From assembly GCA_021464245.1 (NCBI GenBank), contig JADCRB010000075.1:558001-622000 (forward strand): a stretch of DNA of 64,000 nt, read 5' to 3'. Shown here in pieces: positions 23,862 to 36,831 of this stretch. The position numbers and the translations under genes are program-made. Positions within the stretch are counted from its first letter, which is position 1, and each line of letters opens with the position of its first letter. The DNA is from Carallia brachiata. Taxonomy: Eukaryota; Streptophyta; Magnoliopsida; Malpighiales; Rhizophoraceae. The notes beneath the pieces are model-generated. The model did not search any database. It was not told where the DNA came from and saw nothing but the letters and a program-made list of their open reading frames with translations.

Positions 23862-24023
23862 AAAGTATAAGATTCTACTTGATTGAAGAAATGTAACACA
23901 CAACAGCACACATAAGCCCACTGGGCTGAAATGCCTGACTTTGGTTCTTATACTTTTTAAATATTATATATTTGAGTCCAAAATTTCTTTTAACTTTTCA
24001 TCAAATGCAACTTGATTTCCATT

Positions 24024-24557
24024 TTATATATTCTCACCAGACGTACCTGACACAAAAGAAGACAAAGCTGGCCAATGGACCAATAGATACTTGTCCAAAT
24101 GCAAAAAAAATCTTGGCCATTTCCAACAGCCCATAATGATGATTGCATCTCGGCCCATGAACAACACATCTCTGCTCATATCTATTGAGGAAACAATAAA
24201 GGAGTCTCGTGCTTGTAAGACAACAGGTTCGGACGTCCTTATTAGAACCTCTTCATTATGGTGTTCAAGTCTTAGTGACTCTATCTTTCTTTCTTGACCT
24301 TTATGGCCTCCCTTGTAAGTTGTAACCTTAAAAGCAAAAAGAAACAACCAAGCAGAAGCCACGAGGATCAAGTCTCGCACATTTTTCAAGCATTTCTTAG
24401 TTGTTTCCTTTTGTTCCATGGCTTCCAGAATAGCATATTCTAGATTAGCAGACACTGAAACTGTCATAAAATAGAATAGGAAATGTTGTAAACGGCTGCT
24501 CTTAGCAGAAGGATGTTGGAAGTACAAGCAAAATTTTTTTTTTTTTTTTGTAAACAT
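24024..24557 (-). other. Unrecognised open frame, 177 codons
   Basis: An open frame with a hydrophobic stretch (SAWLFLFAF) and the run RDVLFMGRDAI. The counterpart in unit 2 (about 52340-52920) carries frame breaks and keeps only pieces. A good splice-donor-like TCAG|GTACGT lies near 24048 on the minus strand. I cannot assign a family. It is more likely duplicated non-coding DNA or a dead exon than a gene. Confidence 0.2.
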
Positions 24558-27257
24558 TGGATTTTATTTAATTTCATGGACTGCTCTGATATGAGCAAAA
24601 AGCGGAGGACAGTATTCCATATATATGAAGACAGCATCAAAATCCATCTTTGGCACTGGATCTTTGATGACAATCTAATGACTTAGACTCTGACACTTAA
24701 CATGCCAAAAACACCAAGTAAAGTTTGAAGGAAAATGAAAAAATTTGCAAATATACGGAGAACTTGTGAAGCATAGTGCTTAGCATAATAATGTCCTAAA
24801 CTACCAAACATGGGAAGCAGTCTTAGCAGACGGCACAAAGAGACTAGAAACAAAACTTTGTAACACATAATTAGGCATTTCTATCACAAGGTAAGGCGCT
24901 GCTGTAACAATATTTGAAGCATGAAAGAATTTGATAAATAAAAGGTGTTCCCAATCACAAGGATCTCACATTGTGGGGTTTGGGGAGGATTAGCTTGAAA
25001 ATACACTACTAAAGCATTCCATAACAACAATATATTACCTGCTTCATGATTCAGTTCGAGCATTGTTGGGTCCATTATGGGAACGACTCTTTCAACGTTC
25101 TTTTGTTTGTTCACAAAATTTGAATGTGAAACTTATTTGAAGGATACCAAATCTCTTATCACTAGATAATTGAACGTTGATTTTATGGTTTGATTTTTGC
25201 TTTAGTGGATTTTGCGGGTTTTGGTTTTGTCACCAATTTTGAAACGGAGAAAAAGTGTATGGATGTTTGGCCAAAAACAGAAGAGGTGAACGTCTGGCCA
25301 TACTGGGATAAAGTAAAAAAAAATTGAAATTTTTTTAAAATTAAAATTTAAAAATAATATTAAATATATTTAAAATAATATTAACATAAGTTAAAATTTA
25401 TTTTTATTTAAAAAAATAGAATGTGGCCATACATTTGGCCACAAATCGTATAACCACTTAATGAACCCTTTTCAAAACGGAAAATTTTTATAGACAGATG
25501 TTAGTTTTCATATGTGTATAATTTGTATAATTATAAGTATATTTTTTTGTAAACATGATGATAAAAAATGATATAAAAATTATTTTTTTTTGTTTCATAT
25601 TTTTTAATTACAATTACACACAAAGTACTTGTAGTTGCATAAATTGAGCACATGTAGACGTAATGTGAAAATTCAATCTGCTCATAATGAAAATCTTTGA
25701 AAAAATGTCAACCTGAGTATTTCTGTCAGAAAAATATTAGATAGTCACTGTCCATGTAAAATTTATACAAAATAAGAAAAATGTTAAGTACTACATTTGG
25801 ACGGTAATAAAAAATAATAAAGTAAATTAAATTATTAAATAATTAAAATTTTAAAAAATTAAAAAATAAATAAATTATTAAATATTATTTAATAAATTAT
25901 ATTATTATTTTAATTTTATTTAATATTAAATTCTATAGTAAAATTCATGTATTAACTACTTGAATTTTTTGCGTTCTTGATAGGCACAGTACTACCTATC
26001 AAATTGTGAGATATCTTTTCTTATTTCATACACCGGAATACTATTCGTGATATAAATTTACATCGTCTGCACCTGTGCCTGTTGCCCTCTTTCTACAAGC
26101 AACGCAGCAACCGGACAGACGACAACGATAAATAATGTTGTCACCGCCAACCAACAAGAGAGAGATGGATTGAGGAAATTGAATAATAGATGACGATGTT
26201 ATTGCCATGGGCGGGGCTATTGAGGGAAGTGGATTTGGGTCATTGTGTGAATGTGAATTCATTTACTTGTCCAAAATCCAAATTCACTCTCCCTCCTCAA
26301 TCCTTCCAATCCCAAAATTGGAAAGGAGCAGCCGTTGCCTGCCTCAGGTGCAATCTTTACCACTATTTTTCTTCTTCCGGGAATTGAGGGTAATTGGGGA
26401 AACGGGGAAGGCTTGGAGTTGGAGATGGAGGAGAGAAAAGAAAAGAGAGAATAATCTCCACATCAGGAAAAAAAAAAAAGAAAGGTTTTTTTATACACAA
26501 AAATCGGTGGGTAGGGAAATTCTATCGGAAGAAAATCTAAGCGCCTTGGCAAGAGGCACTTACGGACTAAAATATTATTATTTTTTCAACATTAGTTTTT
26601 CATAGTAAGAAAGTTCAAATTTTTCTAAAATTTATTTTTTTAATATGTAAAAATACGGAATCCACGTGCCATACGCAGTGACTCACTTTGGACAATAGAA
26701 AAAAGGTGGTGACCAGAGTGAAAAGAATCCACGCAATGTCAGTGGACATACTGTTTTACTATATAAAAAATTATATTGTAATAATATATAAAATTTTTAT
26801 AATTATAAGTATGTTTTTTATAATAAAAATTTATGATTTATTTTTTATTATAAAAAATATATATATTATTACAAAAAATTTGTATATTATTACAATATAA
26901 CTATCTTATATAACAAAAAATGCATCTCCACTTAATCAAGCCTTAAACGCAATTAAATTGGTGACCAACCATGAACCTATCCCTTTTTTTCTCTTAGGCA
27001 AATGAAATTTTGTAACTGACAAAGACGAATGAGACTTTCCAACATTTATCAGAGTTGGTAGCATACCTGATGAGAAATGGAAGGGTGCTACAGGATTCCT
27101 TGTCTTTTATCTCAATCAATTTGAGGAAAGAAACAAAAAAGCTGTCTGCGACTTCCCTTACTACAGGAGAGCCTATAACTCCTTAGTCCCTCTCTTACAA
27201 TATATATATATATAAATATTTTTTTTTTTTTGGTTTACAATATGTATTATGCATCAT
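24558..27257. other. Intergenic DNA across the unit 1 / unit 2 junction
   Basis: No supported gene. It includes the unit boundary near 25180, the conserved block copy 2 (about 26060-26530) and a palindromic MITE (about 26744-26960). 24558-25180 matches 52900-53520; 25181-27250 matches 53523-55400. Confidence 0.6.
26744..26960. mobile_element. Palindromic MITE, unit 2 copy
   Basis: AT-rich hairpin (arms around TTATATTGTAATAATATA) that corresponds to 54847-55062 in unit 3, where the target duplication is intact. The left end here is damaged. Unit 1 has the empty site near 10353. Confidence 0.65.
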
Positions 27258-28953
27258 CTAACAACAACCATGCTGCAATGGCTCCTTTATTATTAGCATT
27301 ATGTCATTCAAATCGAAGTAAAACATTGGATGCCACTTTTTTGTTGTTTCCCATCCAACTGACAGGGGACGATACGGAATAGGGACAACTTGCAGATCCA
27401 CTTTGTTTCTAGCTGCAGCACCAAAAGACTCAGTCATGTCTAGATCTTCTTCCTTCACACCAGGTGGGAGTTTCCAATCAAAATGGTCTAGCAATTTTGC
27501 CAGGGAGAACTCAATATTGGCTATGCCGAATGTTATGCCAGGACATATCCTTCTTCCTGAACCAAATGGGATCAGCTCAAAATTTGCACCTTCATAGTCA
27601 AATGGGCTATCAAGGAACCTCTCTGGATAGAATTTCTCAGGTTCAGTCCAATATTTGGGATCCCTTCCGATTGCCCCGCATTCACAATGACTTTAGATTT
27701 GCAGGTATCACATATCCATTGACCTCGCATCTCTCCCGGCATTCTCTTGGAAGCAGCAATGGAAGAGGGGGGTGCAGCCTCAGAGTTCCCTTTATGACCA
27801 ACTTTAAGTAATTCAGCTCCTGAACATTTGTTCCGTGATCGCTTCCATTCTGGTCAAAAACCTGCCTCACTTCTTCTTGTGCCTTTTTCATCACCCTCGG
27901 GTTCTTCAACAATTCAGCCATTGCCCATTCTGTAGCTGTAGATGATGTCTCCGTGCCGGCCAGGAAAATGTCCTGAAATAGGATCATCAGGGATGGTTTG
28001 AATTAAAGGAAATGTTCAATATATTGTTTTGGAAGACCATAGAAGAGAAAATTGACAAAGGGGCAACACTTGCAACTGCTTTGATGTTTCGAGTAGCCAA
28101 GGGGAATTGCAGGTCACCGTGATCTTGAACATTCAAGAGGGCATCCACAAGATCTTCTTCAACATCTCCACCTGTTTCTTTCGCTCTGTTGGCAATTTTA
28201 TGTTCCATGATGATGTTTTCTAGTATGCTATCCATTTGTTGTTTCAGTTTGTCGAGTTTAGTCTTCATCCCACTAATGACTTGCAGAAACTTAATAGAAG
28301 GAAAGACGTCAGAGATACTGAAACCTGCTCCCACCTGGATATTTTCGTGGACAAGCGACTTAAATGGATGCTTGTCTTGCCATATCTTGCCAAAGGCTGT
28401 CCTGCAAGTGATGCTAAATGTCAAGGAAAATATCATCTCGCTGAGATTTATCAATGATCCTGATCTGGAAGAAATTGATTTAATGAGGTCTGAGACCTCT
28501 TGTTCCCTGACTGATTGGAATGACTGTACCCTTTTTGTACTCAGCAGCTCTAAAGTGCATATCTTTCTCATCTGTCTCCAAAAATCCGCATATGGAGACA
28601 TCACCATGCTTGAGTTATCGGTCAAAATCTCTGCAGCGAGGAGATATGGTCTATCACAAAAGATGAGATCATGGGTTTTCATAATATCTTTGGCAGCTTC
28701 AGCTGATGATATGACTACAGTGGAAAGTTCACCAAGCTGAAGGTGCATCATCGGTCCGTGTATCTTCGCCAAGTCCCTCAGGCGATGGTGGGGCAGAGAG
28801 CCACCGAGCTGGTGCAAGTTTCCTATTATGGGCAGCTTTGTTGGGCCTGGAGGCAGGTTTGGATTGGCTTTTGATCTGGTCCATATTCTCATCACTATAA
28901 ATGCGCATAGAAGAAAGGAAACAAGGGTAAGAATAAAGTAAAATAAAAGAAGG

Positions 28954-30579
28954 ATGGAGGTCGATGTGCCCTGTACTGCCGAGGAGACGGACTTGCTTGT
29001 GCGCAGTAACAAAAAGGTCAAAATCGTTGAGGGTGCCCATTTCTCGCCGGACTGCGCTCTAGAAGGAGGGGAGGGCGGAAACAAGACTGCTGGTAGGGCT
29101 GGGGTTTCTTATAGGGATGCATGCTTGGGCTTGGGAACTGTTCCGGCTTGGAGGGAGCATCCTTTGCCCAGAGTGGAAGAAGTTGTGGAGGAGGTGGCGT
29201 CGGATGATCCTATGGCTCAGGGAACTCGGGACTGCCCACGAGTGGTGTTTTCTGCTGACCAAAAAGGGCGATTTTGCGAGCCATGGCGACGGTCTCTCAT
29301 TGTTAAGCTCCTGGGCCGAAGCTTGGGTTATGTCTTTCTGTACCGTAGGCTATCTCAACTCTGGTCTCTCAAAGGGTCATTTCAGCTTGTGGATTTGTCT
29401 AATGGGTTCTTCTTAGTGAAGGTTGAGATTGTTGAGGACTATGAGCGTATTATGAAGAGTGGCCCGTGGATTGTTGCTGGCCATTATTTGACGATCCGCC
29501 AGTGGGAAGCTGATTTTGACCCGGAGGAGGCTGGAATTGAGCGGGTGGCTGTGTGGGTTAGGTTCCCGAACCTGCCAATTGAATATTACAATGCAGAGGC
29601 TTTATGGACAATTGCGAGTAAGGTTGGACGAGCCTTAAAGGTTGATCAAAACACTGAAACAGTTGCCAGAGGAAACTATGCTCGGGTATGTGTCGAGATT
29701 GATTTGAGGTTGCCTCTTGTGACTCGTTATGTGCTTGGAGGCAAAGTCCGACGAATTGAGTATGAGGGGATTCACTTAGTGTGTTTTGATTGTGGCAAAT
29801 ATGGTCACAAACCTGGGGAGTGTGCTTTGGAGAAACAGGGGGAGGCAGAAGTCATGAAGGACTCATCGATCAAAGGAAAAAAACCAGAATGTGAGGAGGC
29901 TTATGGACCATGGATGCTCGTTACGAAGTCTGGCAAAAGAGGGCCAGGAGTGAAGGGCAAGCCATCGGACAATGGAGGAGGGGCCCGTACCGGGGGCCCA
30001 CAAAGAGGAGGGTCTCGGTTTCTTGTGCTAGGTGGGAGAACTGAGGAGGAAGCAGTAGGTGGTGGCCAGTCAGACATTGGGGGTGGTGAGTCAGGTAAGG
30101 GTGGTGCATCAGGTAGCAGGGCTGGAGAGCAGGTAGGGAGGATGAATGGGGCTTCGACACATGGCGAACTGAGTAAGAATTCTGGCAAGCGTCAGCTGGA
30201 GCGTGGAGGGGCTGCAAGCAAGGCAAATGGGACGGCGGTAACACATAATGACCCAGGTATTGCATCCCGGTGTTTGTCTCCAATTTTATCGCAGCATACA
30301 AGTGCCAATAATATTAGTGGTCCCCGCCAGTTGGCGTCTGCTAATCAACAGGAGTGTCTGGACGGGCCGAGCATTAATCGTTCTAGATCTCCAAGTAGAA
30401 GAGTGGGCTTGGGCCGGGAGGAGGAAGGTAATATGTTAGTCCCTCCAAGACCAGGGCTGGACTTAGCACTGGTTCCTGCAAGGCTGAATCTGTCACAGCT
30501 ATTGGATCCAGATTTGTATGTGGCCTGCCATGACCCACCCCAACCAAGGCCGCCAAATCTTATTTTGGCAATGGATTAA
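28954..30579 (+). CDS. LINE ORF1 protein (gag-like, DUF4283 and zinc knuckle)
   Basis: 541 residues without a break. The N-terminal half carries a DUF4283-like region, with [13 protein letters not shown] and [15 protein letters not shown] at about residues 140-190. A CCHC knuckle [14 protein letters not shown] follows at about 276-289. The C-terminal half is a Gly/Ser/Arg-rich low-complexity tail. In L1 elements ORF1 binds the element RNA. The intact frame suggests a fairly young insertion, although ORF2 is damaged. Confidence 0.88.
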   Translation: MEVDVPCTAEETDLLVRSNKKVKIVEGAHFSPDCALEGGEGGNKTAGRAGVSYRDACLGLGTVPAWREHPLPRVEEVVEEVASDDPMAQGTRDCPRVVFSADQKGRFCEPWRRSLIVKLLGRSLGYVFLYRRLSQLWSLKGSFQLVDLSNGFFLVKVEIVEDYERIMKSGPWIVAGHYLTIRQWEADFDPEEAGIERVAVWVRFPNLPIEYYNAEALWTIASKVGRALKVDQNTETVARGNYARVCVEIDLRLPLVTRYVLGGKVRRIEYEGIHLVCFDCGKYGHKPGECALEKQGEAEVMKDSSIKGKKPECEEAYGPWMLVTKSGKRGPGVKGKPSDNGGGARTGGPQRGGSRFLVLGGRTEEEAVGGGQSDIGGGESGKGGASGSRAGEQVGRMNGASTHGELSKNSGKRQLERGGAASKANGTAVTHNDPGIASRCLSPILSQHTSANNISGPRQLASANQQECLDGPSINRSRSPSRRVGLGREEEGNMLVPPRPGLDLALVPARLNLSQLLDPDLYVACHDPPQPRPPNLILAMD

Positions 30580-30740
30580 GAATGTCAACGGGAGGGTGAG
30601 GACGACTTTGTTTCTCAAATCCCATAGACACAGATGCTTGTGGACGAGAGCCAGATTGCAGTCCAATAGCGTCAAGCTTGCTAGCTCCAATGGCCGGTCT
30701 GGAGCTCAGGTTCTGTTTCTCCTTTTTTGTTTCTATATTT

Positions 30741-33700
30741 ATGAAGAATAATAAACTTTTAGTTTGGAATTGCTGTGGTGCTGGCAGTGCTGACTTTAAG
30801 CGTACTTTGCGTTTGGTCTTGCAAGAATTTAAGCCATCTATGGTGGTGCTAGTAGAGCCTAAAATTAGTGGGTTGAAAGCTGATCGAGTCTGTAGAACAA
30901 TGGGGTTTTCAAATTTTCACAGGGAAGAAGCTCAGGGGCTGGCTGGCGGTATTTGGGTGTTGTGGAATTCTAATGATTTTTCGGGTTGATTTTTTGAAAT
31001 CTTGTGACCAATACATTCACATGCGCATCCAAGAGGGATGTGGCCAACCTTGGTGTTTCACAGCTATTTATGCCAGGCCTTATGACAATAAAAAGAAACA
31101 ACTCTGGGAGAGTTTGAAGGCGCTCAGTTTGGGGGTATCGAATCCTTGGCTTTTAGCTGGGGATTTCAATTCAATTAAGTCCCCAGCTGAGGGGATCTCA
31201 GGCCTTATAGATGGGCTCCATTTGCTCGGTGGATCAATGAAATGAAGTTGGGTTGATAGATATGGGTTTCGTTGGACCTAAGTTCACTTGGGTGCGAGGC
31301 CTCACGAGGAGGACGAGGGTCTATTGCCGTTTGGATCCGGCGTTTTGTAATGTGCCGGGTCAGTTGTTATAGGATGAAGCAGTCGTGAAGCATTTGCCAA
31401 GGGTAGGGTCAGATCATTGTCCCTTGTTGGTTTGCTTGGAGGGATTTCGTTCAGGTTTTTCAGGGCCCAGACCTTCTAGATTTCAGGCCTCTTGGATGTT
31501 GCATGGTGACTTCACCCGTGTGGTGGAAGAGGCTTGGCATAGTAAGGCAGAAGTTCCAGAGGCCCTCTCTCATCTTACTTCTGTCCTCACCAACTGGAAC
31601 AGGGTATCTTTTGGTAATATTTTCTATCGTAAAAAGAGGCTTCTAGCTCGATTAAAGGGGTGTCAGGTGGCTTTGGAGAGACATTTCTCTAAGGGACTTT
31701 TTAATCTCGAGCATCGTCTTCAACAGGAGCTTAGTGCTGTCATGGAGCAAGAGGAAGTTCTTTAGTTCCAAAAATCCAGAGCGAGGTGGGTAGCAGATGG
31801 GGATCGTAACACAAGGTTCTTTCATGCTTCTACTATGGTGAGACGACGAAGAAATAAGGTGGAGGCCCTTCGAGATAGCCAAGGTGATTGGGTGTTAGAT
31901 GATGGTCAACTTAGAGAGATGGCCTTAAACCATTTCAAAGCTTATATGCCGTTGAGGATCATGCGCTAGATAGCTTTCCTACCTCAGGTTGTTTTCAAAA
32001 GCTTTCTTCCACGGATTTAAGCAAGCTGTTGAGACCGTTCAATAGGGAAGAGATTTGTGGGGCATTGTTCAGCATGAGCCCTTTTAAAGCACCAGGCCTT
32101 GATGGTTACTAGGCAGTGTTCTACCAACGCTTATGGGAGATTGTTGGGGATTTTACCACCCAATTTAGTTTGGATATCTTGAATGGAAAGCCTATTCCCA
32201 AGCACATGAATGAGACATTGATTGCTCTAATACCCAAAATTGAATTCCCAGAGAGGATTACTGACTTCAGGCCAATTAGTCTATGTAATGTAGACTATAA
32301 AATTATTTCCAAGGTGATTGTAAATCGACTCAAGCAATTTCTCTCCCAGTGGGTCTCACCTAATCAGACCAGCTTCATCGCAGGCCGTCACATTACAGAC
32401 AACATCGTGATTTTGCAAGAGGTACTCCATTCTATGAGATACCTAAAAGGGAAGAAGGGAATTATAGTTTATAAATTAGATATTGAGAAGGCCTACGACC
32501 GTCTGCGGTGGGAATTTATTCGTGATACTCTCTTCGAGCTAGCCTTACCTAGCTCTTGGGTGAATCTTATCATGGATTGTTTGTCATCAGTTTCAATGAG
32601 ATTATCTTGGAATGGCAGTGTTACAGATCAGTTCTCGGTGTCAAGAGGCCTTCGCCAAGGAGATCCCTTATCCCCTTACCTATTTGTACTGTGTATAGAG
32701 CGTCTCGGGCACTTAATCGATGTTGAGGTTCAGTTGGGGGGATGGAAGCCCATATCCCTCTCTAAGTCCGACCCTAGTCTATCGCATTTGTTCTTTGCAG
32801 ATGACGTCGTCCTCTTTGGGGAAGCATCATTGGATCAGGTAAGGACTGTTAAAAAATGCTTGGACATTTTTTGCCATTGTGCTGGGCTAAGGATTAGTGC
32901 GGCCAAGTCCAAGCTTTTAGTATCAAAGAATGTGACTCTACCTTATGCTAGGCAATTGAGCCAAACGGTAGGGATCTCTCTTTCGCAGGATCTTGGAAAA
33001 TATCTTGGAATGCCAACTGTTAATGGTAGAGTGTCACCAACCTTATACCGGGAATTCTTACAAAAAGTCCAATCCCGTTTAGCTGGTTAGAAGGCAAAGC
33101 ACCCTTCATTCACGGGTCGCCTAACGCTTGTCAAGTCTGTTACTTCTGCAATTCCTATCTATTCTATGCAGACAACCCCACTACTTGTCACTGTTTGTGA
33201 CAAGCTAGACCAACTGAATCGAAGCTTTCTCTGGGGGGACACGGAGGAAGCTACGAAGGTCCGCCTATTAAACTGGCGAGCTGTTTGTCAACCTAAGTCT
33301 GAGGGAGGTTTGGGTATAAGGGCTATGAGGAAGGAAAATTTAGCATTAATTTCCAAGCTGAACTGGCGCTTCTTTAGTGAGCTGGAGTCGTTATGGGCTA
33401 GGTTGCTTAAAGGAAAATATTGTTCTAGAGGTTTTGTGGAGGTGAAGTACAAGAAAGTAGCCTCACAAGCCTAGAGGGGTATGGCTAAAGCTCAAAGCTT
33501 GTTGGATGATAATTGGGTGTGGCGGGTAGGGAATGGAAAAAGTGTGAGGTTTTGGATGGATCGTTGGTTATTCAATGAGCCTTTGGTAAACTACGCTCTT
33601 CTACAATTGTCTGAAGATGATTTTGAAGCTAAAGTGGCAGATTTCTGGATTCAAGGAGTTGGTTGGGATTGGTACAAGCTTGACTCTGTGCTGCCACGTG

Positions 33701-34855
33701 CGGTCTTGCAACTTTTGGCTGCTCAAGTGTTACGTGGATGTGTGGAAAACCCAGATATAAGGGCTTGGGGGCAATCTCCAGATGGGTCTTTTTCAGTCAA
33801 GGCCGTTTATGAAGCAGCTAGGGACAAAATCCAGGTTTGTACTTGGCAACCTCACTTCAAGGGAATTTGGCGCATTGCAGTGCCTGAGAAGATCAAATGC
33901 TTTTTGTGGCAACTAGTTCATGGAAAGGTTTTGACTAATTTGGAAAGGTGTAGGAGAGGGATTGTGAATTCTGACCTGTCCCTTATGTGGCCAACAGGCT
34001 GAAAGTCTCCTTCACTTGTTAAGGGATTGCAATCTTGCTACTATTTTATGGTGTGAGTTGCTCCCACCTAGAGCCAGGAGTGGCTTTTTCATACTTGATT
34101 GGGATAATCGGCTGCAGTCGAATCTATTTGGCTCTCCAGTGATAGGCGGTGTAGATGGGTGACAAGCCACTTTTGCTATCAGTTGTTGGAATTTATGGAG
34201 GTGGCACTGTGAGCAAGTTTTTCAGGGGAGCCGTTGGTCTAGATATCCCTCCAAATGCATCATTGATTTGCGGGATGAATGTACCAAGGTAAAGGTCAGC
34301 TTAATGGATGGGCAGAGGCCTAAGAAATATGAGATTTATGTTGACTGGAAACCCCCGCTAGGGGATTGGATTAAATTAAACACTGATGGGGCCTCAAGAG
34401 GGTCAATGGGCCTTGCAACGGCAGGGGGAGTTGTTAGAGATTATGCTGGAAAATGGGTCCTTAGTTTTGCTTTGAATATTGGCACATGCTCTTCTTTTGC
34501 AGCGAAGCTTTGGGGGATTTTTACTGGTTTGGACTTACTCTGGTTCTATGGATTTAAGAAAGTCTGGGTGCAAATTGACTCCAAGCTAGTCTTGAATGTG
34601 CTTGAGAAACGGTGCCCCCCAACTCACATGTATTTCAACCTTATCTCCAATTGCAGTGATTTGGCCCACCGAGATTGGAATGTTCAATTCTCTCATGTTT
34701 ATAGAGAGGGTAACACGGTTGCGGATTGGATGACTAACTATGTTTTCTTCCCTTGCAAGGGTTTGCACGTCTTCCATAGTCCTCCAGTTGGAGTGATGTC
34801 GCAGGTGCAGCAGGATGTAATAGGGGTTTCATGGTCCCGTACAGTTGTCCAGTAA
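30741..34855 (+). pseudogene. LINE ORF2: endonuclease, reverse transcriptase, RNase H (broken)
   Basis: It starts MKNNKLLVWNCCGAGS. The apurinic-type endonuclease shows LVEPK, GDFNSI and GSDHCPLL. The reverse transcriptase shows YKLDIEKAYDRLRW and the catalytic FADD near 32800. A zinc-binding zf-RVT segment with VPEKIKCFLWQLVHGK lies near 33880, and an RNase H domain with LNTDGASRG and VQIDSK runs from about 34370. Frame changes occur near 30970, 31240 and 34000. In-frame TAG stops lie at about 31762, 32110, 33088 and 33472. This copy cannot mobilise itself. Confidence 0.93.
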
Positions 34856-34957
34856 GACTCTCTTCAATTCATAGGCTTCGGCCTCCATTTAAACCAAAAA
34901 AAAAAAAAAAAAAAAAAAGGAAACAAGGGTTGTTAAGATGGAGAGCTGGTCCTCCAT

Positions 34958-36615
34958 GATGAGAGTGGATGTGAATATTGGATTTTGGGGACAAATGTAT
35001 CATTAGTGAAGTTGCAGTGCTTCCATATTTATGCAGGTTTTGAAGCATACAAGCTGCTCTTATGGACTACTACTTCTTGACTTGTCTTCAAGTGAGATGG
35101 TATGACATCAATGTTTTTAAGTAGAGGGCCACTGTATCGCCATATTTAGAGGATATGCGGAGGACACGCAGTTAATCCAACGGTATTCAATGGTTTATTA
35201 TTTTTTTTTTAAATTTAATATACTTTTCACAATTTAACGATTTAAATTTCTACATATCTACCGCGTTTTCATTTATACGCACCCACTTATCTTCTTCCTT
35301 TTAAGTATAAGTATTACAGGTACGCTGCTCTGACCATATTGTTTAATCCAACGGTAAAAGTTGCGCGCAGCATAGTGTGGCCATATGCAAGGGAAATTGC
35401 GATAAATTATTAATAAAATGTAATTAGATGTTTTGTGTAAAAACTTTGTTTAGAATTTTTTTTTTGAAATTAAATAATTTTATTTTTTTAACACATGTTA
35501 TGTGAAATTATACACTTTAAATTATAAAGTAATACTTATTTAATTTTAAATTTATCTTTTCATATTTTTTAAACATAATAAAACTAAATTAATAGTTAAT
35601 TACACTTTATTAATAGCTTGTGACCAAAGAGTACGATTACATAGCAGTAACTCTAAAACTAAACTCTTAATCTAATGGTACGCCCCCTCCCTCATCAATC
35701 CCGATGGCACCGACCGATTAACATTTTCCTACGACATTACCTTAGATTTCTAATTTCATTCACTTAAAATAACATTTAAGTTAACTCAACTTTAAATGTG
35801 AGTCAAAAAACTTTTAAGTGACGGTAAATTGAAATGGGAAAATGATAAAATAAATTTTAGTAATATAAAATTATATATATATATATTATATTAAAAAATA
35901 ATAATATGAATAAGATTAATAAGTTCCCATATTTTTTAGTTGTTTGATTTTCTGGTAGAGTAATCTTGGAGCCATTGTTTTTATCATTTGTCCTTTCTGA
36001 ACTTGGTCAATCTTTTTTTTTTTTTGGGTAAAAAAATGAGACAATTGAGGTAGTATTTTAAGAGTCATACCAAGTAGTACTGTGACCCGTTCTAACGGTA
36101 CTGAATTTTTGATTGGTTACAGTGAGTTCATTTAGTATCGAGGCAAGAAACATAAGTTTAACTCCATTAAACGTCCCGGCCACATTCGAACTCAAAATCT
36201 ATTGGTCAGCACATTCAGTGCATTAACGTTACATTAAGACGCTCGGTGGGAAAACTTGGTCAATCCTTCACAGATGGGATTCTTGCATATGAATGGAGCA
36301 TTACGTTTGTATTTAGCTACTTTTAAGTTCTTCTGAGAACAGAGTTCGTAAGCCGCCATCCATTATAATCAGACGGGTTAGAAAAGTCAGTGGTTCAAAT
36401 TTTAATTGGTTTAATTGGAATTTATATTTGTCGTTAAATTATAGTTTTTGATATTTGTAGCTTAAATCGGTCTAAATTGGATTAGTCTTTCCAATTTTGA
36501 GTTGTTTCATTTTTATTCTGTTTTTAAGATCAAACCAAATTGGTATCTTGACTGATTCACGATTAAATTAATTTGACTAGCTGATCTAGTTGGATTTTCA
36601 AAATACTAATCAATG
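34958..36615. other. Promoter side of P450-A2 and intergenic DNA
   Basis: Holds the A2 TATA-like motif (about 35024-35034), a 175-bp insertion (35124-35298), the MITE-like segment in the orientation opposite to unit 1 (about 35490-35850) and DNA collinear with 13060-14270. No gene. Confidence 0.6.
35124..35298. mobile_element. 175-bp insertion with 9-bp target duplication
   Basis: Flanked by TTTTAAGTA at 35115-35123 and 35299-35307. Unit 1 reads straight through this site near 12452-12460. The ends show no convincing inverted repeat. A Mutator-type miniature element would fit the 9-bp duplication, but the class is uncertain. Confidence 0.55.
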
Positions 36616-36831
36616 TTATAGCTGAAAATGTACAGCCGGCAACAAGAGCATGTCGACTGGTGGAAAGGTCAAAGGGAGGAAAGCTTTTTTATCGATAGAG
36701 TGGATGATGTTTGGGATGCTTTCACAATTGTCTGTTTCTCCATGCGAGCCAGAATGTGGGGTGTGGGAAGTTGGCCCGGTCCTTTCATTCATGTTCATGG
36801 CATCAGTGAAATACACAGCCAGATCTTTCAT
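36616..36831 (-). other. Conserved 71-codon open frame, copy 2
   Basis: Same frame as at 14273-14488 with Ala-to-Ser, Phe-to-Ser, Leu-to-Pro and Ile-to-Val type changes. Function unknown. The Sirevirus-like element begins just to its right. Confidence 0.25.

Larger units (their letters stand above)
8164..25180. repeat. Tandem segmental duplication, unit 1
   Basis: The unit begins at TTTTATGGTTTGATTTTTGC, which recurs at 25181 and 53523. Order: conserved block (about 9560), P450-A1, small-ORF block (14273), P450-B1, P450-C relic (22745), block 24024-25130. Private insertions are the SINE 8269, MITE 9051, MITE 13600, solo LTR 18932, Mutator-like 19815, hAT 21795 and SINE 23799. Length is about 17 kb. 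Confidence 0.88.
28929..34918 (+). mobile_element. L1-type plant LINE, near full length
   Basis: About 6 kb on the plus strand, with a gag-like ORF1, an ORF2 of endonuclease, reverse transcriptase and RNase H, and a 23-base poly(A) tail (34896-34918). The target duplication GGAAACAAGGGT flanks it at 28917-28928 and 34919-34930 and may extend three bases into the A-tail. It has only 25 bp before ORF1, so a little of the 5' end may be missing. It interrupts P450-A2 in opposite orientation. Confidence 0.95.
27258..34957 (-). pseudogene. P450-A2, split by a LINE and frameshifted
   Basis: Start codon at 34957; the first 13 or so codons lie at 34919-34957 and exon 1 resumes at 28928 and runs to about 28074. 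Exon 2 starts at 27972. The LINE (28929-34918) sits in the membrane-anchor codons. Exon 2 lacks two single bases near 27676 and 27702, breaking the frame between the K-helix and PERF regions. Six bases are lost at the exon 1 end, turning the GT donor of A1 into GCAAGT. The stop codon of A1 is TGG here, which would add a tail ending at 27258. The rest (hinge [21 protein letters not shown]) is still clear. The gene cannot work. Confidence 0.92.

Noticed and set aside
28189..28740. 183-codon plus-strand frame (also 11523-11999 and 18035-18406)
   Set aside because: Antisense shadows of P450 exon 1; no domain seen.
28954..30579. Long intact frame that could pass for a host gene
   Set aside because: It lies between LINE target duplications, has the gag-like zinc knuckle of plant LINE ORF1, and precedes LINE ORF2.
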